A stretch of DNA of 64,000 bases from Branchiostoma floridae (GCF_000003815.2 NC_049987.1:13329434-13393433), one strand, 5' to 3'; positions 47,868 through 61,299 are shown, counted from the stretch's first letter. The notes: generated by a model from the sequence alone, not told the origin. Numbers and translations: made by a program.

Positions 47868-50800
47868 TCAAGCTACTGCCTCTGCAAGTGTCATGTCTAA
47901 CTTCTTCACACTAGTACATGTCACGTAATGGACGATGTTTCTGAGGATGACCCAGCATCCCTTGCGGTAAGGTTTACAGATGGCGATGTAGAGGAGGGGA
48001 TTGATGACGCTGTTGAACGTCATCAGACGAGCGGCGATGAAGTCTATATTGTCATCCATCCACACTCCCAGCTGATTGGTTAGGATCCGAATCTGTGGCA
48101 ATGATAAACACAATAGTCTATTATTAGAATATTTATGGCACCAAAATACCACATTTTCTGAAAATGAAATTTGTTTGGTAAAAATTAGTGCCAGCAACAA
48201 ATCACCCCACCCCAAATTACAACAAGGAAAGCCTTTCAACTTTCCTCATCGCTTTACCATGTCATTTGTGCAATGCCAAATAGCAATCACTCATTTGTGC
48301 AATGGTATAATACTTGTTTTCCACAAGCATCCTTCCAAGTTCGCACCTAATTGTTAACAGACACGAGAAGTCAGCATGTTCCTTGTGTAGCATCATTACA
48401 AACTAGAATAACGTGGTGAGTGATGAAGATCACGCTTGTTTCCTACTACTTGCTTCCCACAAGTACCCTTCCAACTTCGCTCCTTATTGTTAACAGACAC
48501 GAGAAGCCATCATGTCCTCTCCTATTTTCCATGTGTAGCATGATATTAGCATCATTACAAATGAGAATAAACTGATGATTAATGAATATCACGCGACATA
48601 TCCACATTCGCCCATCGTGTCAACACGGAATTAACACTGGGAGATGCCAGCCTGTGTTTCTAGATAAATCCTCAAGTACACATTAAGTTCCACCCATGCG
48701 TTCAGCAGCCTTGTGTAGTTAACGGAGTTACCCGACTGATTGATGTCCCCAATTACCGGAATGACGGAGGCGTTGAAGCGAAGCACACAGATTGATGGCG
48801 TTACGTGTAAATCGTGGACAACGTACACTGCAAAGAACTATTACTTTTAATTAGGGCGTTTTGAAATGATATTTCATGCATTCAAGTCGTGGACAACGTA
48901 CAGCGCAAAGAACTATTACTTTTAATTACGGTGTTTTTAAAATGATACATCATGCATTCAAATCGTGGACAACGTACAGCGCAAAGAACTATAACTTTTC
49001 ATTAATGCGTTTTTAAAATGATTTTTCATCCATTCAAATCGTGGACAACGTACTGCGCAAAAGACTATTACTATCAATTAGGGCGTTTTGAAATGATATT
49101 TCAAGCGGTTCCAGAACTTTTCCACTTGGAAAGTTACAAACGTGGTCTTAACGGCATCCAGAAAGCACAAGGGACAAGCTAGTTGGCTCTAAGCCCCACG
49201 TGCAAGAGGACGGATGAATGTGAGTGTCATATATATAATCAATAAGAATCGTTAATTTAGCAAATCTATCTTGTATCATAATTCTGAAGTCTGAACAATT
49301 ATATAGCGCAAAAACCATGACGATCCTTCAATCCCTTCTTTTTCAAAGTCTCAAACAAAATCGCCCCCTTCTACATGTATATACAAAAGGCTAATATCTG
49401 CTTGGAGATCAGATAGTTATATACTGACAGCTGTGTGTAGAATCAACGACGTCTGCATATCGGTGGCATGTGCCACGATGCGAAGAAAATAGGGATGGGT
49501 TCTGAAATATTACATTGCCCATAAAGCCGAAAGTTGTGGTGTAAACGAAACAACGTGCATTATCACGTATGCACCGTCTAACCATGTGTTAAAATACATC
49601 ATAATTGATCCAGTGATCGTGAGATACAGCTGCGAACAGCCAACATGGACAATTTCAAAACCTCCCGTCAGGAGGTGACCATCATTTTACGGAGGTAATT
49701 ATGTCTTCTTATTTATCAGCACATGGAAATTGAAATACCACCCACATCAGCGGTAGAGCCAAGGCTCAGTAATGTAATATATAGGTAGATTGTATCGTGG
49801 CTCTGTGCATGCTTTTTATTAGTTCTTATCACATGTCCATAAATGATGATATTAACCTCTGGGTATGGGGTTGAAATTTCAATTAGTAACTAAAAACGGC
49901 GTAGATTATCTGTACTGGTGAAGGCCTGATATTTCCTGTGATTTTAGCACAGTGCCCACTTAAGTTTCTTGTTTGTGTTAAAAGTATGCACTCTGAATAA
50001 TTACCTTGTTATCAACTGTTTGATAGTACATGAGGCACGTAGTATAATGAGTTGGTCGAGGGCAAAACTTCCGCAGCAAATGTATTTACAATGGTATGCT
50101 ATAAATATTAAAGTGCATTAGTCCAAGTATTTATGTGCCAGCTTGCAAAACGTACAGCTGCAACAAGTATTCGATTTTTAAATCTGCATGGGGATGGGTC
50201 CTAAGATGAATAGTTCAATTGCAAGTGATCACTACGTCTTCCAGATAGGCTTTTCCTCCTAATAGTGGAGGTAATACCACGCTGCCAGACTCTGTTTTGT
50301 CTATCTGTCAAAAGCAGGTCTGATTAGACCTGTTACTTGGCATGAGCTGCAGTTTTCCAGTAGATGTACTTGTCTTGTTTGCTCATACATTTCGCACAGC
50401 ATTTGTATGGATTATATGAAGCGTTAAATCGGTGATTCAATGATATGTTGGAGACATAAGAGAGCAGGCGGATTTGATATCATTGATTGCAATGAGCTAG
50501 TACAGATGGGTGTTGGGGAGGGGTGGAATTGAACGATTTTCAAGGTTACAACTAACGTTATAGGGCGATACGTACGTGGTAAATGCGTTGACATTCGCGC
50601 GTAGGAAAAATGCTTTTGATGACATTTAGAAAGAAGTTTAAGTCTGCCATTCATGGTCATTCTTGTACATGTTTTCGTCGCATTGCGTAGAAATTTTCGT
50701 TTGAATCGCAGACTCTGTGACTCTAAGACTAAATGGTCTGATATATTTCAAAAAATGATGCTCGCCTACGGAATGAACTTAACAGCATCATAACAGTATA

Positions 50801-53800
50801 GCATGAATGATAAATAGTGCATGCATCAATCCTTATATCCGTACCATCTACATCAGAGCCCACCAACCTTTCCTCAACCGAGACGGGGGCCGATACCGAC
50901 TGCCAAGCACTTTTGGCCCTTTGCTGACGTCACACTTCTGTTCCGGATGCGTGACGTGGGCTTATTTGGGTCATTTCAACTTGATAAGGATCAGAGGACT
51001 GATTGAAAGCTTGTTGGTAAGCGCTTTATTTTGTGTACGGATTTAAGGTCTAAAAATTGTAACATAACCTATCGCTTGGTAGTACTTCTTTAATGAAAAC
51101 CTTTTATGGAGATCAAACAAAACAGAAGTATGACGGATCTAGTGCAAAAATTCTCTTCAAGAGTTACATAGATAACACTGTCTGTGCTTCGTGGATACGT
51201 AATTGACTAGCTGTAATTCTTTGTTCAAAGTCATCAGTGTCTTTTCATATCATCTTTATTGCTGATGAGACCGTTGATAATATCACCTTAAATCTTGTTC
51301 TACAAAAGAGGCGGTCACGAAGTACGTAAAGAAAGGTCTTCTCGCCAAGATATAATTAACTTTATCGCCCTCTCCAACCGAGGAAATATTGGAAAACGCC
51401 AAAGGAACCAACGAAACGTTAAATTTGCCAGCTGCCCCAGCCGCCTAGTTCTATTTCCTAATCGATATCATTAGACAGAAATTACAACTGATTACCTAAC
51501 GATCTTACAATTTGGCATATAGCATAGACTGCTTGAATCATACTTTTGTGGTATCAACATAGAACCATAGAACTGCTTCCATGCATCTGAAAGAAAACGT
51601 TACTTGAGAATTTTGTCACGTTCTAAGAAAGTGTGTTGTTGGTTATTCATTTCTTTTACGATATTGGTCAGTATATACTTGAAGAACTTGACATTGACAT
51701 TTTTATTATAGAATTGTGAATGAGCAAAGTTCATTGGATGGAAATCACAGCATTAAATGAAATCTTTATTGACACGACGAAAGTGCAGCGACTTTTGTAA
51801 GGTCTATAACAACTAGTTACAGTACAACTGAATAGACATATATGGATTTCTACAGGTATGAATGAATTAACATATTGGATCTAGCATGTCATTTACACTA
51901 TTGGTTCTGCGGTATAAGCATTCGTAGATATATTTGCCTACTTGCACACAATAAGGGTTATCGCCTTCCAGAATGTAGTTGAATGTATATATCGAACAGA
52001 GAGTAGCAAAGTCTTTAGAGCAAGCGGAAAGTAATGTGAACAGCTCTGTACGTTTATCATTAAGTGCCCAGTCATCGTATCTGTCTCCATGCTGTGGTGT
52101 TGTTTGTTATTTACACCGAGAAGGTTGCGTTCTGGTTGTGCTATAGTGGACGTGAGTGTGCATAACTCAAGAAGCTATTGATGGATCCTCATGATAGTTT
52201 TTTTGGTGGGTAAAAAGCGTTTGGGAGACAAAGGTCAAGGTTTATAATGGAACTCCTAGCTGCTTCCTACAGCGCTGTAGCGGAATACTCGTCTATTCAC
52301 AGCATGAGTTATGAAACTGTGGGCGCATTTTTCCTGATATTTGGTAGGTGGGTTGGTGTTGCGAATACAAAGTTCAGGTTCGATAATGGGCCTCCTTGCG
52401 GCTTCCTACGGCGTTGCAGCGGATTACCCGTATATTCACAGCATGATTCATGAAGCTGTGGATGCATTTTTCTGATATTTGGTAGGTGGGTAGGTGTTGG
52501 GAGTACAAAGTTCGGGTTCTATAATGGGCCTCCTAGCGGCTTCCTACGGTAATGTAGTACTCCCTACATGACTTCAGGGTTTGAGATCTCATGTTCTGGA
52601 AGTGGTATGGTCGTGAGGTTTGGGTTGCAAATGGCTCTTGTTATTACAGTCTTACTACAGGGGGTCTTCATGTGAATAAATCGCTTACGAATAAATGAAT
52701 ATAGTAAGAATAATAGTGCACTATAGGCTATCAAAACTAGGAAATACCCGGGCCTTTTGACACCTAGATGTCTTCTGATAGTTATTGTGTCGGTGATATA
52801 TTTCTTCATACATCCTTTTAGAAAGTTTACTTCCACACGAGCTACTAATGGCCGTCAACCATAACAATTGTAAATATGCCACACAGTCACTCTCCTTTGA
52901 TCTTCTCCCGGTCAAAGCGGGTTTGGGTCCCTTTTGGGGGCAGCTCATGAGACATAACGGCACATCTGACATGATAAAACATGTTTTCCGTGAGATCATT
53001 CATCCCTGTCACGTCCTCGCCTGTTGCTCTATCCGTTATGGGCTTTATGGCTCGGCTGATAATGCACATCTGGTGTGGCTGAAAACGGTGTTTCAAAGAG
53101 CAGGGCGGAAAGGCTCAACGAAAATCCATACCTACAGCTTGGTCAAGTTTTAAGTTTCTATTACCGGTCTACTTGCGTCATTAGAAAGTCGATATATTGT
53201 TTATGATTTATGTAAGCATTTAGGTTCATGGTTGGTAGGAACATCAATGAAGATCTGGAAGGATATTGATTTTGTCGTTCGTTTACTATCATATTTTCTG
53301 AATTTTGTTATTGTTTATGAATTGTTTATGATTTGTGAAATCATTTAGCCTCATGAGCTGCATCTGAATTTCGGCAGAAACATCAATGAAAAGCTGGAAG
53401 GATCTTGATTTTGTCGTTCGCTTACTATCATATTTTGTTAATTCTTTTTATTGTTCATGATTTGTGTAATCATTTAGGTTCATGAGCTGCATGGTTGGCA
53501 TGGAAATCAATGAAAACCTGGAAGGATCTTGATTTTGTTCTTCGTTTACTATGAGGAACTTTACCTATTTTGTGAAATTGCTTTTATCGTTCCTTATATA
53601 TCCATTATGGTGTACGGAATCTCTATTGTTCAGTTTTTTAGGAAACTTGTTCTGGAAGTCCTGATTGTTCTGGGTACCTTTACGAGTAAGGATAGTCGCT
53701 AGTCGATATTGGCGATATCAAGTATTGGAGTGACCGTAAAGCTAACGAGAACTTTATCCTGGTATTCAAAACCATAATGAAATAGAAACTAGTTAAGATC

Positions 53801-56800
53801 TAAATCCAGCCGCACCGTTTTACTGATAGAAAACTATTGTCAATAACCCATAGATAAGTTAAAAAAGACAGTGGCGGATGGATTACGTAGTTAGATATCA
53901 TCGTTACTCATTTTGAAGTACCAATGTCTTTAAATGAGTTTCGCAACTTATTCGTTTGGTGAAAGCCATGGTTGTAGCCCAGAATACAAATGACAGTGGG
54001 GCTAGATAGAATATAACTATCTCATAAATGAGGCTGAAACTACATTTGATAAAATTACATGAGGTCAAAATAGTGACAAAAGAAACGCAATGGCTTTGAG
54101 TTGTTAGACGTTTTGGCACTATATCTTCGTTAGTGAGTGATAGGAAAGAAAAGCACCATGATGAACCAGACTCTTACTGCTATGTAAGGTGTCTCAAGTT
54201 GCTGAGCAGTACAAAAGGCGCGGCAGGATTGTTACATAGTTGGTCTGTAGAGAGCAATCCTGTCAATGAACAACTCCAAGCACCTTGTACCACCAGTTAC
54301 CCTGGGAAATTTCCTGTTATATGCCAATTTCGGTTATTTGTTCGACATGGTCTTCTCTTCGTGAGAGGGATTTCAGGAACAACGCACAAATGCCCTAAAG
54401 TAATAATCTCACATCTGTCTGACGTGGTCTCTCATGGGCAGATGGATGTCAAGAAAAAGACAAGAATACCCCAAGGTAATAATATCATAAAAATTTGCGT
54501 AGGTCAATGACAGAGATGGTGCCTTTCTGTCCTTATGCTTTCACTGCTGTTACGTATCATGCATTCAGGGATAACCTCTTGGCACATGGTTCGCCCTTAT
54601 ACATATGGTGTGCACGGTTTAAGTCATTGTACCTCATACTACATTGTATTTGTAACGAGGAGCCAGTTGTGTTGGTAAATATGAGATACAGTTGTTGAAA
54701 AGTAATTAAAAAAACAGAAATATGATACAATAGATAAATTATTGTATATTGACGCAAACATTTTAAATCCTGATAGACCTTGAACAACGACACAGAACAA
54801 AACAGCTTGCTCAGTTCTTGAAATGATAAAGGGGCACTTTCTACATATCTAACGCACGGACCCGCATTGCCACTTGCAAAACCGACATTCGTTTCCAGTA
54901 TGTTTGGATGCTAGCCGGTATGTCTGGGTTACGGTAGATGATTTCTTGAGTAATATTTATATAGTCAGTTAACCCGGAAACGCGTTGTGCACAAGCTCTG
55001 GGGGTAATCCCAAGCTTACAGTCGTGTTTACATCCTCCCATTCCCCTGGTGGGTACGGTGGATCCTCTGACTGATGACATACACACTAACGTGGACATGT
55101 TGCTGATATAGTGTTAACACAAGGCACGTGGTGACTATCTGTTTTTGTTGCCGGGCCGTTGCATCAAATGATTTATCCTCCTCATGTCATGGCCGAAGCT
55201 CTAAGGTTTGGCCATTTTAACACACAAACATTGACATTGCTGGCTGGGTCATGTTGGGAAAGATGTTTTTCGCTTTTGAATACTAAAATAGAAGTGGCAA
55301 AATTCTCGTGTCAACTTAACCGTTATCAATCACTATCATTGCCTATAACAGTATAGGCCAATGACCCCAAGCGAAAGGAGGACACGCGTGAAGACATGGA
55401 AGAACGCAATTACTCAAGCAACTGGATATGACCTTGGTACATGATTAACTACAGTTGCTTGAGTAACTGCTTTCTGGCGTATCTTATTACCTGGATGTCT
55501 AACCTTCATCGACGGATATGGAAGAAGGTACGGGAAAATAATGAAGTTGAGATGGAGTAGGTTAGACGGGAAACAATGGAGACAAACGGAACAGGTTACG
55601 GGAAAATAATGAAGCTCACGTGGAAAAGAATGGACGAAAAGCACATGGAGCTGACAGAGGTTGTTAAATGTCTTACACTTTTACGTAACATCAATCTTAT
55701 TACGTCAACCTGGAAGGTTTCATAATTCGAAGTCTATTACAAACAGTACTTACACGTACCGTGAATAACTTCATCAGGTTGGCAATTATTCATATAGTAA
55801 GGTTCTTTTAGCACAGCCGCAAGATAACTTACTTCCGANNNNNNNNNNNNNNNNNNNNNNNNNNNNNNNNNNNNNNNNNNNNNNNNNNNNNNNNNNNNNN
55901 NNNNNNNNNNNNNNNNNNNNNNNNNNNNNNNNNNNNNNNNNNNNNNNNNNNNNNNNNNNNNNNNNNNNNNNNNNNNNNNNNNNNNNNNNNNNNNNNNNNN
56001 NNNNNNNNNNNNNNNNNNNNNNNNNNNNNNNNNNNNNNNNNNNNNNNNNNNNNNNNNNNNNNNNNNNNNNNNNNNNNNNNNNNNNNNNNNNNNNNNNNNN
56101 NNNNNNNNNNNNNNNNNNNNNNNNNNNNNNNNNNNNNNNNNNNNNNNNNNNNNNNNNNNNNNNNNNNNNNNNNNNNNNNNNNNNNNNNNNNNNNNNNNNN
56201 NNNNNNNNNNNNNNNNNNNNNNNNNNNNNNNNNNNNNNNNNNNNNNNNNNNNNNNNNNNNNNNNNNNNNNNNNNNNNNNNNNNNNNNNNNNNNNNNNNNN
56301 NNNNNNNNNNNNNNNNNNNNNNNNNNNNNNNNNNNNNNNNNNNNNNNNNNNNNNNNNNNNNNNNNNNNNNNNNNNNNNNNNNNNNNNNNNNNNNNNNNNN
56401 NNNNNNNNNNNNNNNNNNNNNNNNNNNNNNNNNNNNNNNNNNNNNNNNNNNNNCAACGGTGGGAACGACCCTGACCATGGTGTCTGACAGACACCGAAAC
56501 GTCGGAAGTAAGTTATTTTCTGGTTGTGCTAAAAGAACCTTACTATATGAGTACTTACACGTAGTTACCTTTTAGTCTATACTTTGTTAATGCAAAAACT
56601 AGCCAAATATATTGCGATTTGATAAATCAACTTGGGAAAACAGACACGCATAAACAAGAAGATAGCAAACGAGTCGATTCTCATATCTAATACACGGTGG
56701 AGAACAATCAAAACAAGACAAACGAAATATGGATGTGATGATTTGTTTTCTATAGACTACTCACAGCAAATAGAAGCCAGCATATGGTGAGTCCAACGGC

Positions 56801-57643
56801 TACAGACACTGTCAACTTTGTAAACTGCACCTGCATGTGCGATTCCTTGCAACTGTATTCTGTTTCATGGCTCTGGATGCTACAAACTGTCTTCACCGAC
56901 TGCTGACGTATTTTCTTCTTCGGCTGTCTGATTCGCATGGCAACGGCTGAGTTCGCCACCACTATAACAACTAAAGCAACGACGATGTTCAGGAAACCCA
57001 GGTAGACAACGAACCTGCCTTCCGGGCTTCTGTCGCGGAAGTCAAACATACACCAAGTGTTTGGATAGTGGATGACGTTCTTGTTCAAACCAAAGACGGG
57101 TAGGAGGGCCACCAGGGTTGAGTACAGCGTCAGACCTAGTACGAAACAGCTTGCCTTCTTCACATTGTGGCCGACCTGGCTGTGGTATTTGAACGGGTAG
57201 ATGACTGCGAGAAACCGCTCTATGCTCATGACGGCAACGATGAACTGTGAAGCTACGCTAAGGCCGTACAGGAAGGTTGCGGACAGGTCACAGACCGGTT
57301 GGGCATGAAGGATATAGGGGTAAGAGTAAGCAATGATGGGGATGGTTATACTTAGGAAGCAGTTCAGAAGGTCCGTAACGGACAAGGCTCGTACCAGAAC
57401 GTTGGGTATGGTCATCCGGTCTTCCAAGATCTTTTGTATGACGATAAGGATAAGCAGATTTAGGACGAAGCCAACTATTGTCACTAGACAGAGTGTCGCA
57501 GAAGCTAGATGCCTGAGCCGGTTCTCCAGTGGGATTCCCTCGGTGATGTTGTTGTTGGTGTTGTAAACACTAATAAAAGTCTCATTAGAAAGATCCGTTG
57601 ACGACGTTACTGGTAGATGGTAGGAATCCATGCTCTCCTTCAC
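47868..57643 (-). CDS. Prostanoid-receptor-like GPCR A, two exons
   Basis: Exon 1, 57643-56765, encodes an N-terminus with NET and NIT sequons and TM1-TM6. It ends ICWLLFA before a GTGAGT donor in phase 0. Exon 2, 48092-47868, starts in phase 0 after a CACAG acceptor and encodes IRILTNQLG, TM7 (ARLMTFNSVINPLLYIAIC) and a short tail. Joined, TM6-TM7 aligns without gaps to prostaglandin EP receptors (CxxxxxxRVFVNQL), giving 367 residues. Other signs are the ECL2 motif HYPNTWCMF (prostanoid YPGTWCF) and MSIERF after TM3 in place of DRY. Vertebrate relatives bind lipid mediators and signal through G proteins; the ligand here is not known. TM7 has NPLLY where prostanoid receptors have DPWxY. The 8.7-kb intron contains repeats and a gap. 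An alternative is that the distal exon belongs to another receptor. Confidence 0.8.
48809..49110. repeat. 75-76 bp tandem repeat, four units
   Basis: TCGTGGACAACGTAC starts at 48812, 48887, 48963 and 49039. Each unit contains GCAAAGAACTATTACTTTT and AAATGATATTTCATGCATTC. It is in the large intron of GPCR A. Confidence 0.9.
49111..52109. other. Intron of GPCR A, no further gene
   Basis: No gene or well-defined repeat seen. Confidence 0.45.
52110..52600 (+). repeat. Second array of the ATAACTC...CTAGCGGCTTCC family
   Basis: A repeat head like that at 5875 (ACCGAGAAGGTTGCGTTCTG) is followed by about four diverged units with GCATAACTCAAGAAGCT, TGATATTTGGTAGGTGGG and CCTAGCGGCTTCCTACGG. Confidence 0.7.
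53195..53560 (+). repeat. Three-unit tandem repeat, 124-139 bp
   Basis: GGAAGGAT plus TTGATTTTGTCGTTCGTTTA recurs at 53257, 53396 and 53520, with TTTATGATTTGTGTAATCAT between. Confidence 0.85.
55408..55515 (+). repeat. Copy of the dispersed inverted-repeat family
   Basis: TTACTCAAGCAACTG and its inverse CAGTTGCTTGAGTAA flank a short spacer. GCGTATCTTATTACCTGGAT then leads to GTCTAACC, as in the copies at 42836 and 60529. Confidence 0.65.
55745..56563. mobile_element. Penelope-like element candidate with inverted arms and TSD
   Basis: A 14-bp direct repeat, AGTACTTACACGTA, at 55745-55758 and 56550-56563 looks like a target-site duplication. Inside it are 48-bp inverted arms (55791-55838 and 56502-56549; CATATAGTAAGGTTCTTTTA in the left arm), with 32 extra bases on the left. 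The centre is a 615-N gap. Just before the right arm is CTGACCAT, a perfect 6-bp hairpin (GGTGTC/GACACC) and GAAACGTCGG, resembling a hammerhead ribozyme core. Penelope-like elements are known for hammerhead motifs, inverted terminal arms and variable TSDs; the class is inferred and no coding part is visible. Confidence 0.55.
55839..56453. other. Assembly gap, 615 N
   Basis: Unknown sequence inside the inverted-arm element. Frames reported across it would be artefacts. Confidence 0.95.
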
Positions 57644-58634
57644 AGCCTGTTATGTTCCCGCCTTTCCGACTGGATGGTTGCACGCTAATGTAGTGATTGT
57701 ATGCCCGCCCTCGCTACACACACGGTCTCACATGTCTCTGTTTGGGCAGGCTGACGCCGGCTGCTGCCTACGTGCTGTGGTAAGCGCAGGCTCAAGAGAA
57801 ATGCAAATAGAATCAAAGATCTTGGATTGAATGTATCCTGAGCAGAAAACACCTCATGTTGTCCTGGGAGATTGTCTATGACTGTTTTGGACGACAGTTG
57901 ATCTCCCAATATCCTGGCTTCTAAGAAAACGACCGTCACGTTTGTAAATACGTCACGCTCACGTCAGCGACTAAGGCCATGGTATTGATCTTACATATGC
58001 AGGTGTTGGTTACAAATGCTCTGTTAATTAGTCTTCTAAAACATACGCTTCACTGGAGGTAAAAGAAAACACTGTCATCCCGTAGGTACAGTTTGACACA
58101 CCACCCACCAATCAACGCAGGTACAATTTGACAAGACCACCAATAAATGTAAGTCATGCCAACCCTCTATTCACTGAAACCTTTGGAGACGTTTCCACAT
58201 CCGACGCGGCATAAATGTATCAAACAAGTAGTGGCTACGCAATAGGCAGGACACATATCATTACGAGAATGATTAATCATTCATGAAACTCAACGGTGAA
58301 TTTGAAAAGTTCACAACGTTACCCAGTTGATTATACATCCATTGAAAAGTGAAAAGGCGTGGGAAATTGTTTTGGCGTTTTTCGTCAAACACTTCGACCA
58401 TGACACGCAAAAATGGACAAGGAATAAACTTATGAAATAAAATGAATGCATTCGTCCTTGGCGGCACGTAGCCACACTTTGCTTAAAAGTATTTTTCCAC
58501 CAGGAAATTGAATACAGTTCACAAGGTTGCGTTTGTGGTTGGTAATTCCTATACCTGACAAACGTTACCGTTATACGGTCCTAAAGCCTGCTAGAGATGA
58601 TTCGGCCCAAGACATTCACTGTGAAGACATGTAA
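57644..58634. other. Upstream region of GPCR A
   Basis: No gene seen; presumably contains the GPCR A promoter and 5' UTR. Confidence 0.4.
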
Positions 58635-58847
58635 GGGCGCGGTCACATAGGTCGTGCGATCGTCGTACGATCGCTAACGTCGCGCATTTTGGGCGAACAA
58701 AATGTACGTCTCCTGCAAAGTTCAACTGTCTTGGTACACAAAATGCTGTTTTGGATCCATGTCGGTTGTTGGTTCTGTCACGACCTGCTTGAAAATCCTA
58801 CGGCATCAAAGTCGTACGACGACCGCAGGACCTATTTGACCACGCCC
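58635..58847. mobile_element. Harbinger-type MITE with TAA duplication
   Basis: The terminal inverted repeats are GGGCGCGGTCACATAGGTCG and CGCAGGACCTATTTGACCAC...GCCC, about 36 bp with mismatches. They are flanked by TAA on both sides (58632-58634 and 58848-58850). The element is 213 bp and non-coding. A TWA duplication is typical of PIF/Harbinger elements; the class is inferred from that and the ends. Confidence 0.75.
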
Positions 58848-58850
58848 TAA

Positions 58851-61299
58851 GTAGTGATATCGAAGTAGGTTTTTCGTGATGAGACGTGAGCTTAACAGGT
58901 ATTAGTCACACCGCGTCTGTTGCATCATAAGAAGGGAAATTTATTGTGCCAGTAATTGGAAGGCTCCCCGTGTCCAGTGCAATATGTCACAGTTCTTATG
59001 GGATCGTGGTGTAGAAAGATAGGTTTTCTCTAGTCCGCACGTAGCCACGTTTTATTTTTTTAGACCAAACTAGTGGACCAGTCGTAAAATGAGGAGCTTG
59101 AATAACAGAAAGGTTTATCTTGAACTTCGAAGCCTTTCAAGCGAATCGGAAAAGTAATTCAAAGAGAAAGTTAACTACTCCTGAATAGTTCAGGCTAAGA
59201 TCAATAAGAGACTGCTACGTATTTGATAAACCTTTAGCACAATAAAACAAATACGCCAGATGGTAATAGCACTTAAGAGTCATAAGTTTGGAGGATGAGA
59301 TAGCGCTTATTCAAATATTTCACTTCTTTGCTTCTATGAATATGCGGATTTCACGGTTAGTAACCTAAGTGACTACCGATACAGTTATTGACAGCAATGT
59401 TTGGTAGCACATGATCATTGTACCATTGCGAAGAACGCAGTCGTATGTCGTAATTTGTATAGAATTAAACTGCCGAGAATCGTCTATAGCATTTTCTACA
59501 TAAACCTTTTTGATCTGCATAGAATAGCGTATACAGGTGACTGTGATTTATTTGCGCACTCCCAGAACTCAAGATGGCACGATTTTCTAAGCGAAAGCGT
59601 GTCTATGTTTCCCCTGGCTGTATCAAAAGTACAATAGGTCTTTCTTAGACATCCCTTCGGAAGAAAAGCAATAAGGAAACCGACTGGTCATCAGTCTTCA
59701 TCGTCCTGCCGTGCCCCTATTATGTCGTATTATAGAGTACTTTTATCTAAACGTCTCTCAAGGGGCGGGTTCAATCCCCCCAGCCAGTAATATGAATCAG
59801 CTCTTACGCACTCGGCGACTTCAAAGGGTCCGACAAGGGAACGACCGAGCCTTTTATGGGCAGATAAGGAACGGCCTTGGTCACGAGAAAGAGTCACTTC
59901 TGACGTGCGTCGTCATACATGGGTTCACCCACGCGCAGTGATTTCCTCTCTTCTTGCCGTAAAAAGGTCAGGGTGCTCTGACCTCGACGTAGCAAAGGAA
60001 GGATCTGCTGAGCAACCACTTGTGACATTCACATGTATCGTAGAGCAATATGATATTGTGATGGATAGTGTAATAAGCTTGTGGCCACTTATAATGTGAC
60101 GCATATCCACGTGTCACGCACGATGTAAGCAAAACGACGTATCACTGCAGTTTCTGAGAACTGCCGCTAAGTGGGTTAAATGATGCATGTATTACGAGGA
60201 AGGTCATTGCAAGGGATCCGCAAAGAGGCTATTGCCACTGATCATGCCCATATATAGTTCTAAAGATAAAAACACCATGACAATTCGGGAAGTTACGTCA
60301 ATGAAGATTAGACTATGAGTAAGTCGTAACCACCTTGTGAAGAATGAAGAACTATATATCTGGCTTAAAGATAGCATTAAATGGGCTAAAGAGGTAAAGA
60401 TAAGAAAGCACCACATGTGGACTCTGACAAGTACTTTCTCTATTAAAGAATCGCACAGAGACATTTTGAGTTAGCCAGTCGCTATGTAGTAGCTTGTCTA
60501 ACCAAAACAAATCGGTATACACTAAAAAGCAGTTACTCCAGCAACTTTGTGTGGGTTTTGAAAGGTTCACAACTTTCAGATAGCATCCACTATAGCTACC
60601 TTTCGTCAGTGGCACTGAGCAGAACTCCGGGAGCAGACCAGGTTTTATATCCTTACCATCTGAACGAAAAGTACTCGATGCTAACGTCTAACCATTTCCA
60701 AAATCACATCCAGTTGCTTCAGTCGCATCTTAATACCTGGATATCTAACCTTCACCGACAAAGCAGTAGGTATATATGACGTATAAAGGTTTGAGCATGA
60801 TGTGCAATTGATGTAAGGATAATGCTAAATATTTATCTTATGACTGGCGTTACACGTGGTCAAAAGTTTCAGTATTTACCAACCATTTTTACCAATAGCC
60901 GTGCAGGCTGCGTCACCTAGCATGATAACCCAACTCTGCAACGTACAGCTGAGAGACATGTGTTGGTCGATATTGCCAAGCATATCACACTTTTATAAAC
61001 GGCATGTAAACAGCTCTAACTATACGTTAATATATGGTATGTGAACAACTCATGATTCACAACACAAAACAACCGAATCTTTCAAACCTATAGTGGCTAT
61101 CTACGGCAAGTAAGTATTACTCTAATGCAAATTCATTGATGTTTACATATACATGCAGCATTACGCTCTCGTGTACCTTAATGTATCAGCCATATCGCGT
61201 ACTCTATCCACAATGATTTATATCGTATCGTATCCATAAAAAAACCTGACGTATACTCTATCAACAGTAAAGATCTGCCCTGGTCCTGAATTTACAGTC
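58851..61299. other. Spacer between the GPCR genes
   Basis: Apart from the repeat at 60529-60760, no gene or element is supported. Confidence 0.45.
60529..60760. repeat. Full inverted-repeat family member
   Basis: AGCAGTTACTCCAGCAACTT at the left and CATCCAGTTGCTTCAG near the right are inverted copies. The minus strand of the middle reads CACTGACGAAAGGTAGC...GCTATCTGAAA. The right end CTAACCTTCACCGAC matches the other copies. It is the most complete copy in the window. Confidence 0.65.

Noticed and set aside
48631-48828. Minus-strand frame with YTRLLNAWVELNVYLRIYLE as a second GPCR TM7 exon
   Set aside because: Some resemblance to prostanoid TM7 spacing, but the helix is interrupted by charged residues, there is no NP/DP motif, and no good acceptor in phase.
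54841-55098. 85-codon minus-strand frame in the GPCR A intron
   Set aside because: No domain resemblance and no splice partners; length is within chance expectation.
55737-56494. Long minus-strand frames of 220-240 codons
   Set aside because: They run through the 615-N gap and are artefacts of unknown bases.
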